From: Xenorhabdus anantnagensis
Lineage (GTDB): Bacteria > Pseudomonadota > Gammaproteobacteria > Enterobacterales > Enterobacteriaceae
Length of the DNA: 64,000 nt
Assembly: GCF_028598555.1 (NCBI RefSeq)
Contig: NZ_JAQRFN010000005.1
Span: 1-64,000 of the forward strand
Direction of reading: 5' to 3'
Part shown: positions 20,264-29,900 of the stretch, in pieces
How positions within the stretch are numbered: the stretch's first letter is position 1
Layout: each line of letters opens with the position of its first letter
Program-made: the position numbers and the translations under genes
The notes under the pieces: generated by a model
Database searches by the model: none
Told to the model about the DNA's origin: nothing
The model's input: the letters and a program-made list of their open reading frames with translations, nothing else

Positions 20264-21724
20264 ATGGTAAAAAAAAACCAATTCCTGATTGTTGGGCATC
20301 TTTGTAGTTTTCTGGTGCTTCTTTACAGTCTCTCAATGTTGTTGCCTATTTTTGTGGCTTTGTTTTATAAAGAAAAAAATGTTTTTGCTTTTTTTGATAC
20401 ATTTATCATCGGATTAGTTACAGGAGGCATTGGTTGGTACTTTACCCGTAAATCTAAAGCTCAGCCCAGTACGCAGGATGGGTTTCTTATCATTGTATTA
20501 TTCTGGCTGTTGTTCTCGTTACTTAGTGCCTTGCCTTTTATACTCGATAAAAATTTAAACATCAATTTGGTAGATGCGATGTTTGAAGGGATTTCAGGTA
20601 TCACTACCACAGGTGCCACAGCACTGAATAATGTCTCAGACTTGCCTAAATCCGTGCTCTATTATCGTGCTCAGCTCAATTTTATCGGTGGATTGGGTGT
20701 AGTCGTCCTTGCAGTTGCTATCCTGCCTTTACTGGGAATTGGTGGAGCTAAACTTTATCAATCTGAAATGCCCGGTCCCTTCAAAGAAGAACGATTGACT
20801 CCACGTCTTGCGGACAGTGCCAAAAGCCTGTGGATAATCTATTTGTTATTGGGAGCGCTATGTTCAATCAGTTTCTGGATCGCGGGAATGTCGTGGTTTG
20901 ATGCTATTTGTCATGGGATCTCAACAGTTGCTTTAGGGGGATTCTCTACCCGCAATGAAAGTCTTGGTTATTACGATAGCTCTGCTATTGAAATGGTGGG
21001 AGGAATTTTTTCGATATTATCGGCAATCAACTTTACACTCTATTTTGTTTCGCTAACGCGTTGGAGCTTAAAACCATTACTCAAAAATGCTGAACTGCGA
21101 TTTTTTTTGCTGGTGCTGGCGGTGGTAATTGGGATTATTTGGTTAGAATTATACCGTTCGGGCATGTATGGCGTAAAAGATGCGTTTGTTCATAGTTTTT
21201 TCATGACCAGTTCCATGATGACGGATAATGGTCTGGCGGTGGCTGATTATGAGCAATGGCCTCACCATACAATGTTGCTGTTGTTGGCAGTGAGCTTTTT
21301 TGGGGGGTGCGTGGGATCGACTTGTGGAGGCATTAAAGCTCTCCGTTTCATGATATTGGCAAAGCAGAGCGCCAGTGAAATTAACCAGCTCATCCATCCA
21401 AATGCCATCTCAACGATTAAAATTGGCAAATCTGTGGTGCAGGAAAGAGTGTTGCGTTCTGTCTGGGGATTCTTCTTCCTCTATGTCTTTTTCAGTTGTT
21501 TCTTTATTTGGGCACTGAACCTGCTGGGATATAATTTGGTGACTTCATTTGCTACCGTTGCGGCTTGTATTAATAACATGGGGATAGGATACGGTGATAC
21601 CGCACAAGGTTTTGGTGATCTTAAGCCTATAGCAAAGTGGATGATGTGTGCCGCCATGTTAATGGGACGACTGGAAATTTACCCAATACTTATTTTGTGC
21701 TCAAAAGCATTTTGGCGTTTTTGA
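20264..21724 (+). CDS. TrkH/TrkG-family potassium uptake protein
   Basis: A 486-residue integral membrane protein of the Trk K+ transporter family, which imports potassium together with TrkA. The four P-loops, each with its selectivity glycine, can be read: ISGITTTGATAL, STVALGGFSTR, MMTDNGLAVADY and INNMGIGYGDT. It sits between lipB and ybeD, which are adjacent in E. coli, so it is an insertion relative to that order. It lies on the opposite strand to both neighbours. Whether it is the only TrkH of the genome or a second paralogue cannot be told from here. Confidence 0.92.
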   Translation: MVKKNQFLIVGHLCSFLVLLYSLSMLLPIFVALFYKEKNVFAFFDTFIIGLVTGGIGWYFTRKSKAQPSTQDGFLIIVLFWLLFSLLSALPFILDKNLNINLVDAMFEGISGITTTGATALNNVSDLPKSVLYYRAQLNFIGGLGVVVLAVAILPLLGIGGAKLYQSEMPGPFKEERLTPRLADSAKSLWIIYLLLGALCSISFWIAGMSWFDAICHGISTVALGGFSTRNESLGYYDSSAIEMVGGIFSILSAINFTLYFVSLTRWSLKPLLKNAELRFFLLVLAVVIGIIWLELYRSGMYGVKDAFVHSFFMTSSMMTDNGLAVADYEQWPHHTMLLLLAVSFFGGCVGSTCGGIKALRFMILAKQSASEINQLIHPNAISTIKIGKSVVQERVLRSVWGFFFLYVFFSCFFIWALNLLGYNLVTSFATVAACINNMGIGYGDTAQGFGDLKPIAKWMMCAAMLMGRLEIYPILILCSKAFWRF

Positions 21725-21846
21725 GTGATTGTTAATTAAAAAAATAATTAAATCAGTATGTAATCGAATAATAATAGATAAGTGGGCACGTTTTTTGAGC
21801 ATCCTTGCAAAGCCTTTTGGGCTAAAGTGCCATCATTGGCATTATT

Positions 21847-21867
21847 AATAATAATTCTCATTATTAT
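21847..21867. promoter_or_regulatory. Candidate Fur box
   Basis: AATAATAATTCTCATTATTAT, an imperfect palindrome close to the Fur consensus (GATAATGATAATCATTATC). It lies 85 nt upstream of the short frame at 21952 that resembles the start of a siderophore-interacting protein. Confidence 0.6.
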
Positions 21868-21951
21868 GTTGATTTGGATTATTGATTGATTTGACTTGTA
21901 TAAAATTTTACCAATCAAGAGAATAACAAACCTGTTTGTTAATATAATATT

Positions 21952-22110
21952 ATGTCTTCAACTTACTCTATTTTTCACTTGTTCTTGAAAGAACGAATCA
22001 CTGTATCACCATCTATATTGCGTTGTGTTTTTGAAGGTTCTGAGGCGCATAAAATGCGACGATACGCCCCAGATCAACGTATAAGGCTATTATTCTCCCC
22101 AGAAAAATAA
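21952..22110 (+). pseudogene. N-terminal fragment resembling a siderophore-interacting FAD-binding protein
   Basis: A 52-codon frame. Its middle and end (ITVSPSILRCVFEG, then YAPDQRIRLLF) match the pattern at the N-terminus of siderophore-interacting/ferric reductase proteins (ViuB/YqjH family: ITPxMxRVxFxG, then PDQRIKLLFP). In that family the protein continues for about 200 residues; here a stop follows and the downstream ~190 bp hold no continuing domain. A Fur-box-like site lies just upstream. I therefore read it as a deleted iron-uptake gene. The match is by pattern only, so it is tentative. Confidence 0.45.
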
Positions 22111-22299
22111 TCCTTCACTAGGCGCGTCATTGAGATCGAAGATTAATTAATTTTATGGCGTATTGGGTTAATTCTCCGAGAGATAGCCATTTCTGAATTA
22201 TTTCAAGAACAAATATTATTATGTGTTGCTGTCTGTTTAACCGACAGCAACACATTAGCCCAATTGCATAACTCTGGAGCTATCAATACGGTTGATGAA

Positions 22300-22563
22300 T
22301 TACAGCACAACGCGTACCAATTCCAGTGCTCCCAATTCTTCATACAAAGTTTCAACTTGTTCAATATGCGTCGCGTTGATGGTAATAGAAACAGAGTGGT
22401 AATTGCCTTTGCTGCTTGGTTTAACGGCAGGAGAGTAATCGCCCGGGGCATGGCGCTGAACTACTTCAATAACTTGATCCACTAACTCAGGTTGAGCTAA
22501 CCCCATCACTTTGTAGGTGAATGAGCAAGGGAACTCTAGCAGTTCATTTAATTTGGTTTTCAT
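22300..22563 (-). CDS. ybeD: YbeD, DUF493 family protein
   Basis: An 87-residue protein nearly identical to E. coli YbeD, with the start [13 protein letters not shown] and an ACT-like alpha-beta fold pattern. Its function is not established; the fold suggests an allosteric or regulatory role. It sits between dacA and lipB as in E. coli, although trkH now separates it from lipB. Confidence 0.94.
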   Translation of the reverse strand: MKTKLNELLEFPCSFTYKVMGLAQPELVDQVIEVVQRHAPGDYSPAVKPSSKGNYHSVSITINATHIEQVETLYEELGALELVRVVL

Positions 22564-22584
22564 GGGCGCTCCTAAAATATAATT

Positions 22585-22613
22585 GCCACGGCATATGATT
22601 GATTTGCCGTGGC
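22585..22613 (-). terminator. Probable terminator/hairpin after dacA
   Basis: Arms GCCACGGC and GCCGTGGC with a 13-nt loop. On the minus strand it is followed by AATTATATTTT. It lies 77 nt past the dacA stop and just before ybeD; the T tract is imperfect. Confidence 0.6.
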
Positions 22614-22689
22614 GTGATAATTTTCTAACAATATTTAATTAATATAAGGCTCAATGCTGGGTTTTCAAGAGAAATTAGCTTTCAAGAGA

Positions 22690-23898
22690 TTAACCAAACC
22701 AGTGATGGAACATCAATCGGATATAGTCGATCATGCGGCTGAAAAAGCCACCTTCTTTTACTTCGTTCATTACGACCAACGGACGTTGTTCAATGGTTTT
22801 ACCATCAAGCTGGAAATTGATAGTTCCAACAACTTGGTTTTTAGTGAGTGGTGCATGCAGTTCGGTATTGTTCAATACATAGCTGGCTTTCAGATCTTTC
22901 AAACGGCCACGGGGGATCGTTAGGTAAACATCTTTGTCAACGCCCAGTTGAACTTTATCGGTATCACCAAACCAAATCGGTTCTGACGCAAATTCTTTAC
23001 CAACTTGCAATGGTGAGACAGTTTCGAAGAAACGGAAGCCCCACGTCAGCAATTTTTTGCTGTCGGTTTCACGTCCCCTGAAGGTTGGGCTACCCATTAC
23101 AGCAGAAACCAAACGCATGTTGCCTTCGGTTGCTGAAGAAACAAGGTTGTATCCCGCCCCGCTGGTGTGGCCTGTTTTAATACCGTCAACATTCAGGCTC
23201 TTATCCCACAGCAAGCCATTACGATTGGGTTGGCGAATATTGTTATAAGTAAAATCTTTTTCTTTGTAGATAGAATATTCATCCGGCACATCGCGGATTA
23301 GCGCCTGACCAATCAATGCCATATCACGGGCAGAGCTGTATTGGCCGTGGGCATCAAGGCCATGGACGGTTTGAAAATGTGTATTTTGTAGCCCCAAGCT
23401 TTGCACATATTTATTCATCAAGTTGACGAATGCATCTTGGCTACCTGCCACATAATCCGCCATGGCGACACAAGCGTCGTTGCCAGATTGCAAGTTGATA
23501 CCACGGGAGAGCATGGCAACAGAAACTTGGTCACCGGGTTTTAAAAACATTAAGGATGAGCCTTTAAACACCGGATTACCTGTAGCCCAAGCATCTTTAC
23601 CTACGGTAACAATGTCATTCTGGCCGATTTTTCCTGATTTAATGGCCTGACCAATAACATAGCTGGTCATCATTTTGGTCAGACTTGCGGGATCGCGGCG
23701 GATATCTGCATTCTTTTCAGCCAATACCTTTCCTGAGTTGTAATCAATCAGAATATAAGCTTCTGAATCCAGTTCTGGTACACCCGGGATCATAGTTTTG
23801 AAGTTATCACCAGCGTTGGCGAATGTGGAAACGCTGGCGGTCAGAGCAAGGCCTAAGGTGGCACTTTTAATAAAACGGGAAGTAACTATGTATTTCAT
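22690..23898 (-). CDS. dacA: D-alanyl-D-alanine carboxypeptidase, PBP5
   Basis: A 402-residue periplasmic enzyme that removes the terminal D-Ala of peptidoglycan pentapeptides. A signal peptide covers residues 1-29. The penicillin-binding motifs are SLTK (Ser72, Lys75), SGN ([14 protein letters not shown]) and KTG ([14 protein letters not shown]). The C-terminal PBP5-C beta domain is followed by an amphipathic membrane anchor ([17 protein letters not shown]). Its position beside rlpA and mrdAB is the conserved cell-shape cluster. Confidence 0.96.
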   Translation of the reverse strand: MKYIVTSRFIKSATLGLALTASVSTFANAGDNFKTMIPGVPELDSEAYILIDYNSGKVLAEKNADIRRDPASLTKMMTSYVIGQAIKSGKIGQNDIVTVGKDAWATGNPVFKGSSLMFLKPGDQVSVAMLSRGINLQSGNDACVAMADYVAGSQDAFVNLMNKYVQSLGLQNTHFQTVHGLDAHGQYSSARDMALIGQALIRDVPDEYSIYKEKDFTYNNIRQPNRNGLLWDKSLNVDGIKTGHTSGAGYNLVSSATEGNMRLVSAVMGSPTFRGRETDSKKLLTWGFRFFETVSPLQVGKEFASEPIWFGDTDKVQLGVDKDVYLTIPRGRLKDLKASYVLNNTELHAPLTKNQVVGTINFQLDGKTIEQRPLVVMNEVKEGGFFSRMIDYIRLMFHHWFG

Positions 23899-24112
23899 GA
23901 TTGATTAGATAACATCCGTGAGAGAGGGATTGATAATAAATGACATAATAACAAATGCAAAAAAAGCTGACATTAAACAAAATTGAATGGGGTGAAGGTT
24001 TACACTTTTTTACCCGACTTTTGTTCGCAGAAAATGTTCGCAGCAAATTTTATTTGCCTGCTGACAGTAATGAAATATGTCAATATCAGCAGGCAATGGT
24101 GCTATTTATTGC

Positions 24113-24182
24113 GATGGTGTTTCATGGATCGATGGTGTTTCTTGATCGATGTTGTTTCATGATCGATAGTGTTTCATGAATC
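24113..24182. repeat. Four 17-18 bp tandem repeats at the rlpA 3' end
   Basis: Units start at 24113, 24131, 24148 and 24165 with consensus GATGGTGTTTCATGATC. The last unit contains the rlpA stop codon and its final two residues. The first three units each end in a GATC Dam site, spaced 17 bp apart. Confidence 0.9.
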
Positions 24183-25121
24183 AGGGGCAACAATAAAAGA
24201 GGATTGGTGCATCTGATCCGTTAATTTTTTTTGTAGTTCTGTAGCTTGCTGACGGCTATTAAATGGCCCTAATTGGACTCGATAGACATTACCAAATTGG
24301 ATGATACGCCCTTGTACGTTAAAACGCTGGCTCAATGACTGTTGCCACTCTTTGGCTTTTTGTTCAACGCTGACAGCTCCTACTTGTACCATATAACCCT
24401 TTGCCGATTCAGGAGCAGGTGATGTAGTCGCAGGAGGTAATGTGGCAGACTGGCCTGTTGTATTTCCAGAAAGGTTTTGTTCAGCCGATGATTGTTTTAC
24501 TGTAGGTGATTGTTTTACTGTAGATGATTGTGAACCAATATCGGGTCTGTCAGGTAAAGCAAAGCTCTGTTTAACGATCGTTGAGCCAACCGTTCCCAAA
24601 CCAGATAATGAACCATCAGGTGAAACCAGAATACCATCCAATTTCACTTTGCTTTGTGGCATCAAATTGAGTCGTTCTGCTGCTGCACGAGATAATTCAA
24701 TGATTTTTCCCTGCTTATTATAAGGACCTCGATCGTTGATCCTGACAACCATCATGCGTCCATTACCTAAATTGGTGACACGAACATAACTTGGAATAGG
24801 CAACGTCGGGTGTGCGGCGGTTAAAGCATAAGGACTGGCTTGTTCACCAATTGCTGTCAGTTTTCCATTGGATTCTTCACTGAACCAACTGGCGTAACCT
24901 GTTTGGGTAAAGTGAGCGGGGTCTTGCACTATGTGATATGTTTGCCCATCCCGTTGATAGTCTTGATTGGCGCTTGGGTGATAAGGCTCATATTGAGGCT
25001 CTGCACCCAAAACATCCCGAGTGGGAATTGGGGGAAGAGAAGATGTCTGATTATTGCCTGTTATGGTACAGCCTGAAATCAGTACTGCTACGATGCTAAG
25101 TATAAGCCACTGTTGACGCAT
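24174..25121 (-). CDS. rlpA: RlpA septal/lateral wall lipoprotein, lytic transglycosylase-like
   Basis: A 315-residue lipoprotein with lipobox LISGC (Cys18). A double-psi beta-barrel domain (about residues 70-165) contains TGYASWFSEESNGKLTAIGE and VRINDRGPY, and a C-terminal SPOR domain (about 240-310) binds denuded glycan at the septum. RlpA of Pseudomonas is a lytic transglycosylase for naked glycans; activity in enterics is less clear. The linker holds an 18-bp direct repeat (24491-24526) that encodes repeated TVKQS units. It lies in the mrdA-mrdB-rlpA-dacA gene order. Confidence 0.94.
   Translation of the reverse strand: MRQQWLILSIVAVLISGCTITGNNQTSSLPPIPTRDVLGAEPQYEPYHPSANQDYQRDGQTYHIVQDPAHFTQTGYASWFSEESNGKLTAIGEQASPYALTAAHPTLPIPSYVRVTNLGNGRMMVVRINDRGPYNKQGKIIELSRAAAERLNLMPQSKVKLDGILVSPDGSLSGLGTVGSTIVKQSFALPDRPDIGSQSSTVKQSPTVKQSSAEQNLSGNTTGQSATLPPATTSPAPESAKGYMVQVGAVSVEQKAKEWQQSLSQRFNVQGRIIQFGNVYRVQLGPFNSRQQATELQKKLTDQMHQSSFIVAPDS
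24491..24526. repeat. 18-bp tandem repeat in the rlpA linker
   Basis: Two copies of ATTGTTTTACTGTAGNTG, plus the beginning of a third, in frame. They encode TVKQS repeats in the linker between the barrel and the SPOR domain. Confidence 0.85.
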
Positions 25122-25133
25122 GAAACTTCTTCC

Positions 25134-26246
25134 TCATAAACTTTTGGACAATAACTTACGATGCGTATGTATCGACATAATAATGCCGAACCCCGCCATT
25201 AAGACAATTAGTGCTGAACCCCCATAACTAATCAACGGCAGGGGGACGCCGACTACTGGTAGGATACCGCTTACCATGCCGATATTTACAAAGACATAAA
25301 CGAATAAAATCAGTATCAGCCCTCCGACTATGACTCGGCCAAAGGTATTTTGCGCTTTGGCTGCAATAAACAAACCTCGCATAATGATCAGCAAATAGAG
25401 TCCGAGCAACACCAGAACCCCTATCATCCCTAATTCTTCAGACAGAACAGCAAAAATAAAGTCGGTATGTCGCTCCGGCAGGAATTCCAACTGCGACTGA
25501 GTGCCTTGTAGCCAGCCTTTTCCAGATATCCCACCTGAGCCAATGGCAATTTTGGATTGAATGATATGGTAGCCTTTACCCAATGGATCACTTTCTGGAT
25601 CTAATAGCATCATAACGCGGGCGCGTTGGTAGTCATGCATCAGGAAGAACCATAATATTGGGATGAAACAGGCAAGCAGTAAAACGGCAACGCCAATTAG
25701 CTTCCAATTCATTCCTGCCAAAAACAGGATGAATAACCCAGAAGCGGCAACCAGAATAGATGTTCCTAAATCGGGTTGTGCTGCGACCAATAGAGTAGGG
25801 ACAAAGATCAAAACCAGCGCAATACCCGTGTTTTTCAGTGAAGGAGGGCAGAGATCTCGATTCATAAAACGAGCTACCATCAAGGGAACGGCGATTTTGG
25901 CAATTTCTGATGGCTGGAAGCGAACAATACCCAGATCCAGCCAGCGTTGCGCGCCTTTACTAATCTGCCCAAAAACATCAACGAGGATTAGCAGGACGAC
26001 ACAGCCAATATAAAGATAAGGTGCCCAATTTTCGTATATGCGTGGAGGAATCTGAGCCAAAATGAACATCACTATGAGGCCTATGATAACCTGTCCGATT
26101 TTACGTTCCATCATATCAATGTCCTGACCACTGGCACTCCACATAATGAAAAGACTGTAAGCCAGTAATGCCAGAACGCACAGTAGTAATGGAATATCTA
26201 TATGTAGTCGGGCCCAGAAAGGAACCTTATTTTGTGAGTCTGTCAT
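25134..26246 (-). CDS. mrdB: RodA peptidoglycan glycosyltransferase (SEDS)
   Basis: A 370-residue, ten-helix SEDS protein that polymerises glycan strands during elongation together with PBP2. Conserved loops include [30 protein letters not shown] (with the catalytic Asp), [14 protein letters not shown] and [12 protein letters not shown]. The ATG at 26246 gives the E. coli length, follows an AAGG site and lies 8 nt after the mrdA stop. An upstream TTG at 26258 would overlap mrdA. Confidence 0.97.
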   Translation of the reverse strand: MTDSQNKVPFWARLHIDIPLLLCVLALLAYSLFIMWSASGQDIDMMERKIGQVIIGLIVMFILAQIPPRIYENWAPYLYIGCVVLLILVDVFGQISKGAQRWLDLGIVRFQPSEIAKIAVPLMVARFMNRDLCPPSLKNTGIALVLIFVPTLLVAAQPDLGTSILVAASGLFILFLAGMNWKLIGVAVLLLACFIPILWFFLMHDYQRARVMMLLDPESDPLGKGYHIIQSKIAIGSGGISGKGWLQGTQSQLEFLPERHTDFIFAVLSEELGMIGVLVLLGLYLLIIMRGLFIAAKAQNTFGRVIVGGLILILFVYVFVNIGMVSGILPVVGVPLPLISYGGSALIVLMAGFGIIMSIHTHRKLLSKSL

Positions 26247-26254
26247 GGCCTTAT

Positions 26255-28180
26255 TCAATTAGCTGGTGTCCTAATGGCTTGTGTTCGGATCGTGTTTACT
26301 CCTGTTGCCACAGGGGAGCTGGCAGGAGAGATTTTTTTATTATCCCTGAGTAAAATATGATCCAAAATTTGACGAACGATAGTGCCGACAGGCGGCCCGG
26401 AACCACCATTTTCAAGAATAATAGAAATAGCAACTGTCGGGTTGTCATAAGGCGCAAAGGCAACCATCAGCTTATGGTCACGTAAGTGCTCAGCAAGTTT
26501 GCTTGCATTATAGGTTTCATAACTGAAAACCTGAGCAGTACCTGATTTTGCGGCTGCTTTATAAGGTGTACCGGCAAAGGACCTGCGAGCTGTACCATTT
26601 GGGGCATTGGCAACCCCATACATGCCATCTTTAGCAATTTCCCAATACCCAGAGTGAATATCTCCGATGGGTTCACTGACTGGGGGATGGTAAGGTTGCA
26701 TTTCGCCATTTACGCGAGTATTCAGCAAGAAATGGGGTGTTTTCACCTCGCCATCATTAATCAGGATCATTAGGGCTTTTACCATCTGCATCGGAGTTGC
26801 AGTCCAGTATCCTTGACCGATACCAACGGAGATTGTATCACCTTGATACCACGGTTTTTTATAGCGTTTGGACTTCCATTCACGGGTGGGCATATTGCCC
26901 TGATTTTCTTCTTTTAAATCAATGCCTGTAAATTGACCATAACCAAATTTTGTCATCCATTCGGACATTTTATCGATGCCCATCTCATAGGCGACTTGAT
27001 AGAAAAAAGTATCCGCTGATTCGACAATCGCTTTATGTACATTCAGTTTGCCATGTCCCCAGCGTTTCCAGTCACGGTAACGTTTCTCTGAGTTTGGTAG
27101 TTGCCACCAACCGGGATCATTTGTCGTGGTGTTCTTTGTAATGACATCACTGCTGAGAGCGGCAACGGCAATAAAAGGCTTTACTGTTGATGCAGGTGGA
27201 TAAGCACCTTGCGTAGCCCGGTTAATTAAGGGACGATTTGGGTCGTTGAGCAGGAGTTTATAGTCCTTACTCGAAATACCATCGACAAATAGATTCGGAT
27301 CGTAGCTTGGATTGGATATCATAGCCAAAACCTCCCCGGTACGGGGATCGGTAACAACAACACCTGCACGGCTGGTTGTCAGTATCTTTTCAATATAGTT
27401 TTGCAGTTCTAAATCGATTGACAAGTAAATATCTTTTCCGGCCTGTGGTGATTGTTCTTGTAGTTGGCGGATCACTTTACCCCGGTTGTTGACTTCGACC
27501 TCTTCATAACCCGGTTTGCCATGCAGGATAGATTCATAATAACGTTCAATGCCCAGTTTCCCGATATCGTGGGTAGCTTTGTAGTTTGAAAGAATTCCTT
27601 CTTTTTCCAGTCGTTCTACATCCTTGTCGTTGATTTTGGCAACGTAGCCGATCACATGGGTGAGAGCGGAACCATAAGGGTAATAGCGACGTTGGTAGCC
27701 TTTGATTTCCAGCCCTGTAAAGCGGTATTGATTGACTGAAAACCGAGCAACCTGAACTGGGGTCAGTGAAGTTTTAAGGGGAACAGAGGCAAAACGACGC
27801 GCACGTTGACGTTCTTTTTTGAAAGTTTCAATGTCTTCATCAGTGAGTCCAACGATAGAGCGCAGTTCATTTAATGTCTTATCAAGGTCAGTAACTTTTT
27901 GTGGCACAATTTCTAACTGATAAATGGTTCGGTTAGTCGCCAGTGGTGTGCCATTGCGGTCATAAATGATGCCCCGGCTTGGGGCTATGGAAACGATCTT
28001 AATGCGATTTCCATTCGATCGAGTCTGGTAATCTTCGTGGCGTGTAATCTGGAGATTATAGAGATTGGCAATTAAGATGCCGGTCAAAATAATAATGCCT
28101 ATAAACGCCACGAGTGCGCGGCGTATGAATAGAGCCGATTCAGCCGAGTGATCGCGAAAAGGCGTTCGTTTATTCTTCAT
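26255..28180 (-). CDS. mrdA: Penicillin-binding protein 2, elongation transpeptidase
   Basis: A 641-residue class B PBP that cross-links lateral-wall peptidoglycan in the rod complex. It has a TM anchor (about residues 18-40), a pedestal domain and a transpeptidase domain. The motifs are STVK (Ser331), SAD in the SxN position and KSGT ([10 protein letters not shown]). The ATG at 28180 matches the E. coli start; a GTG six codons upstream is possible. It is co-directional with mrdB, rlmH and rsfS. Confidence 0.96.
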   Translation of the reverse strand: MKNKRTPFRDHSAESALFIRRALVAFIGIIILTGILIANLYNLQITRHEDYQTRSNGNRIKIVSIAPSRGIIYDRNGTPLATNRTIYQLEIVPQKVTDLDKTLNELRSIVGLTDEDIETFKKERQRARRFASVPLKTSLTPVQVARFSVNQYRFTGLEIKGYQRRYYPYGSALTHVIGYVAKINDKDVERLEKEGILSNYKATHDIGKLGIERYYESILHGKPGYEEVEVNNRGKVIRQLQEQSPQAGKDIYLSIDLELQNYIEKILTTSRAGVVVTDPRTGEVLAMISNPSYDPNLFVDGISSKDYKLLLNDPNRPLINRATQGAYPPASTVKPFIAVAALSSDVITKNTTTNDPGWWQLPNSEKRYRDWKRWGHGKLNVHKAIVESADTFFYQVAYEMGIDKMSEWMTKFGYGQFTGIDLKEENQGNMPTREWKSKRYKKPWYQGDTISVGIGQGYWTATPMQMVKALMILINDGEVKTPHFLLNTRVNGEMQPYHPPVSEPIGDIHSGYWEIAKDGMYGVANAPNGTARRSFAGTPYKAAAKSGTAQVFSYETYNASKLAEHLRDHKLMVAFAPYDNPTVAISIILENGGSGPPVGTIVRQILDHILLRDNKKISPASSPVATGVNTIRTQAIRTPAN

Positions 28181-28216
28181 CCCATTACCAGAATTCACGG
28201 TGTCAGATTACCCAAT

Positions 28217-28687
28217 TTATTCCCGATGATAAGGGTGGTTAGTAGTGATGCTCCATGCCCGATAAAGGCTCTCCGCAACCAGAACCCGGACAAGGGGATG
28301 TGGCATGGTTAAAGGAGAGAGTGACCAACTTTGTTCCGCTGCTGCTTTGCAGGCTGGGGCTAAACCTTCAGGGCCACCAATCAACAGACTGACATTTCTG
28401 CCATCCAGCTTCCAGCGTTCAAGCTGTTGTGCCAACTGCGGAGTATCCCAGCGAGAGCCTGGAATATCCAATGTCACAATACGGTTGCCTTTACCAACCG
28501 CGGCTAGCATTTGTTCACCTTCTTTTTCCAGAATTCGCTTGATGTCAGCATTTTTGCCTCGTTTTCCCGCTGGAATTTCAATCAGCTCAAAAGGCATATC
28601 CTTGGGAAAACGGTTCAAATAATCCATGAAGCCGGTCTGTACCCAGTCCGGCATTTTTGTTCCTACAGCAACCAGTTGTAACTTCAA
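28217..28687 (-). CDS. rlmH: 23S rRNA pseudouridine-1915 N3-methyltransferase
   Basis: A SPOUT methyltransferase that modifies pseudouridine 1915 of 23S rRNA in the assembled 70S ribosome. 156 residues with the SAM-binding knot [17 protein letters not shown] and the C-terminal [15 protein letters not shown], nearly as in E. coli (155 aa). TTG 28687 is the likely start because it aligns with the conserved KLQLVAVG N-terminus and has GGAG upstream within the end of rsfS. Confidence 0.95.
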   Translation of the reverse strand: MKLQLVAVGTKMPDWVQTGFMDYLNRFPKDMPFELIEIPAGKRGKNADIKRILEKEGEQMLAAVGKGNRIVTLDIPGSRWDTPQLAQQLERWKLDGRNVSLLIGGPEGLAPACKAAAEQSWSLSPLTMPHPLVRVLVAESLYRAWSITTNHPYHRE

Positions 28688-28689
28688 AC

Positions 28690-29007
28690 TCAACTCCAGA
28701 GTTTTTCCAGTTCGTACATACGGCGGCTGTCTTCTTGCATAACATGAACCATGATTTCGCCGAGATCCACGACTATCCAGTCTGAAATACCTTGCCCTTC
28801 AACGCCTAAAGGCATGATGCCTGCTTGGCGGCAGTCATCTACTAGGTTATCTGCCACAGACATCAAGTGGCGGCTTGATGTTCCGGTACAGATAATCATG
28901 CAGTCAGTAATGCTGGATTTTCCGCGAACATCGATAGAAACAATATCCTGTGCTTTGGAATCTTCAAGTTTATCAATAACAAATTGTTGTAGTTCTGTGC
29001 CTTGCAA
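28690..29007 (-). CDS. rsfS: Ribosomal silencing factor RsfS
   Basis: Binds L14 and blocks 30S-50S joining under starvation. The frame is open to 29064, but the TTG at 29007 gives 105 residues, the E. coli length, beginning with the conserved [13 protein letters not shown], and has an AAGGTGAT site 5 nt upstream. Core motifs [32 protein letters not shown] and [18 protein letters not shown] are intact. Its stop abuts the rlmH start. Confidence 0.93.
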   Translation of the reverse strand: MQGTELQQFVIDKLEDSKAQDIVSIDVRGKSSITDCMIICTGTSSRHLMSVADNLVDDCRQAGIMPLGVEGQGISDWIVVDLGEIMVHVMQEDSRRMYELEKLWS

Positions 29008-29111
29008 AAGGATCACCTTTATTTCATAAAATAGGTTAAGTAACGCAGAATAATAGCATGCCAATCTCTATAAAAGTAAGCGAGTTAGCTGCAAATAACC
29101 ACCTGATTTCG

Positions 29112-29900
29112 CTATTTCTTATATAGCCTATGTGAATCGATATAATTTTTTATCGTTGGAGGAAGTAAATCATCACAGCTTATTCCTTGCTGGTGGCGTT
29201 GACGAATATCTGTTGCCGAAATGTTTAATAACGGAGTAGCAGCCAAGTAAATATAACCGTGTGGTTTTTGGCTCAATGGGAGTGGAGAAACAATCTGGTG
29301 TTTTTCAAGCCATTGTTGCATTCCTGGGGCTGAAAGCTGACTTTGGTAACCCGGACGGGAACAGACCAACAAGTGACAAATATCGAGCAATTCTGCCCAC
29401 TTATACCATGTATGGATAGTTTGTAATGAATCCTGTCCAATGATAAATGCTAACGGGTATTGCTCACCGATTTCCTGACGAAAGGATTTCAGTGTTTCTA
29501 CTGTGTAAGATGGCGTTTGCCGTTCCAGCTCGCGGGTATCCACAGTAAACAGAGGGTTATCCTGTACAGCCAGACGAACCATCTCCAGCCGTTGCTGGGT
29601 GCTTGCTTCTGGTTGAGGGCGATGCGGGGGAACGTGATTAGGCAATAAGATAACCTGCTTGAGTCCCACCAATTGAGCCAATGCTTCTACAGGACGCAAA
29701 TGACCATAATGGATAGGATCGAATGTGCCGCCAAATAGAGCCTGAATAACCGGAGAGTCCACATTGGTTGCAGAACCAATGGCATTTATCGGAGCCATAT
29801 TTTCTGAGTCAGTATTTTGAAGGCTAATATTTTGAAAACTAATATTTTGGGGAACAATATCTTGGAGATCAGTATTGGTTGGAGCAATAGAATCAGGCAT
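29112..29900 (-). CDS. nadD: Nicotinate-nucleotide adenylyltransferase with repeat-encoded N-terminal extension
   Basis: Makes deamido-NAD from nicotinate mononucleotide and ATP. The catalytic domain begins with [16 protein letters not shown] (HxGH-type nucleotide site) and has the [10 protein letters not shown] motif; it aligns with the whole of E. coli NadD (213 aa). Ahead of it are about 49 extra residues encoded mostly by in-frame 15-bp repeats, giving pentapeptides such as NISFQ and NISLQ. The ATG at 29900 has an AGAGAG site and overlaps the holA stop. An internal ATG at 29798 or GTG at 29762 could give a shorter protein. Confidence 0.92.
   Translation of the reverse strand: MPDSIAPTNTDLQDIVPQNISFQNISLQNTDSENMAPINAIGSATNVDSPVIQALFGGTFDPIHYGHLRPVEALAQLVGLKQVILLPNHVPPHRPQPEASTQQRLEMVRLAVQDNPLFTVDTRELERQTPSYTVETLKSFRQEIGEQYPLAFIIGQDSLQTIHTWYKWAELLDICHLLVCSRPGYQSQLSAPGMQQWLEKHQIVSPLPLSQKPHGYIYLAATPLLNISATDIRQRHQQGISCDDLLPPTIKNYIDSHRLYKK
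29796..29885. repeat. Six degenerate 15-bp tandem repeats in the nadD 5' end
   Basis: Units start at 29796, 29811, 29826, 29841, 29856 and 29871, with consensus AATATTTTGNAGANC on the plus strand. The period is five codons, and the repeats encode pentapeptides of the type (N)IxxQ in the NadD extension. Confidence 0.88.

Noticed and set aside
23955-24179. Plus-strand frame between dacA and rlpA
   Set aside because: Its C-terminal part is the 17-bp repeat array and it has no recognised content.
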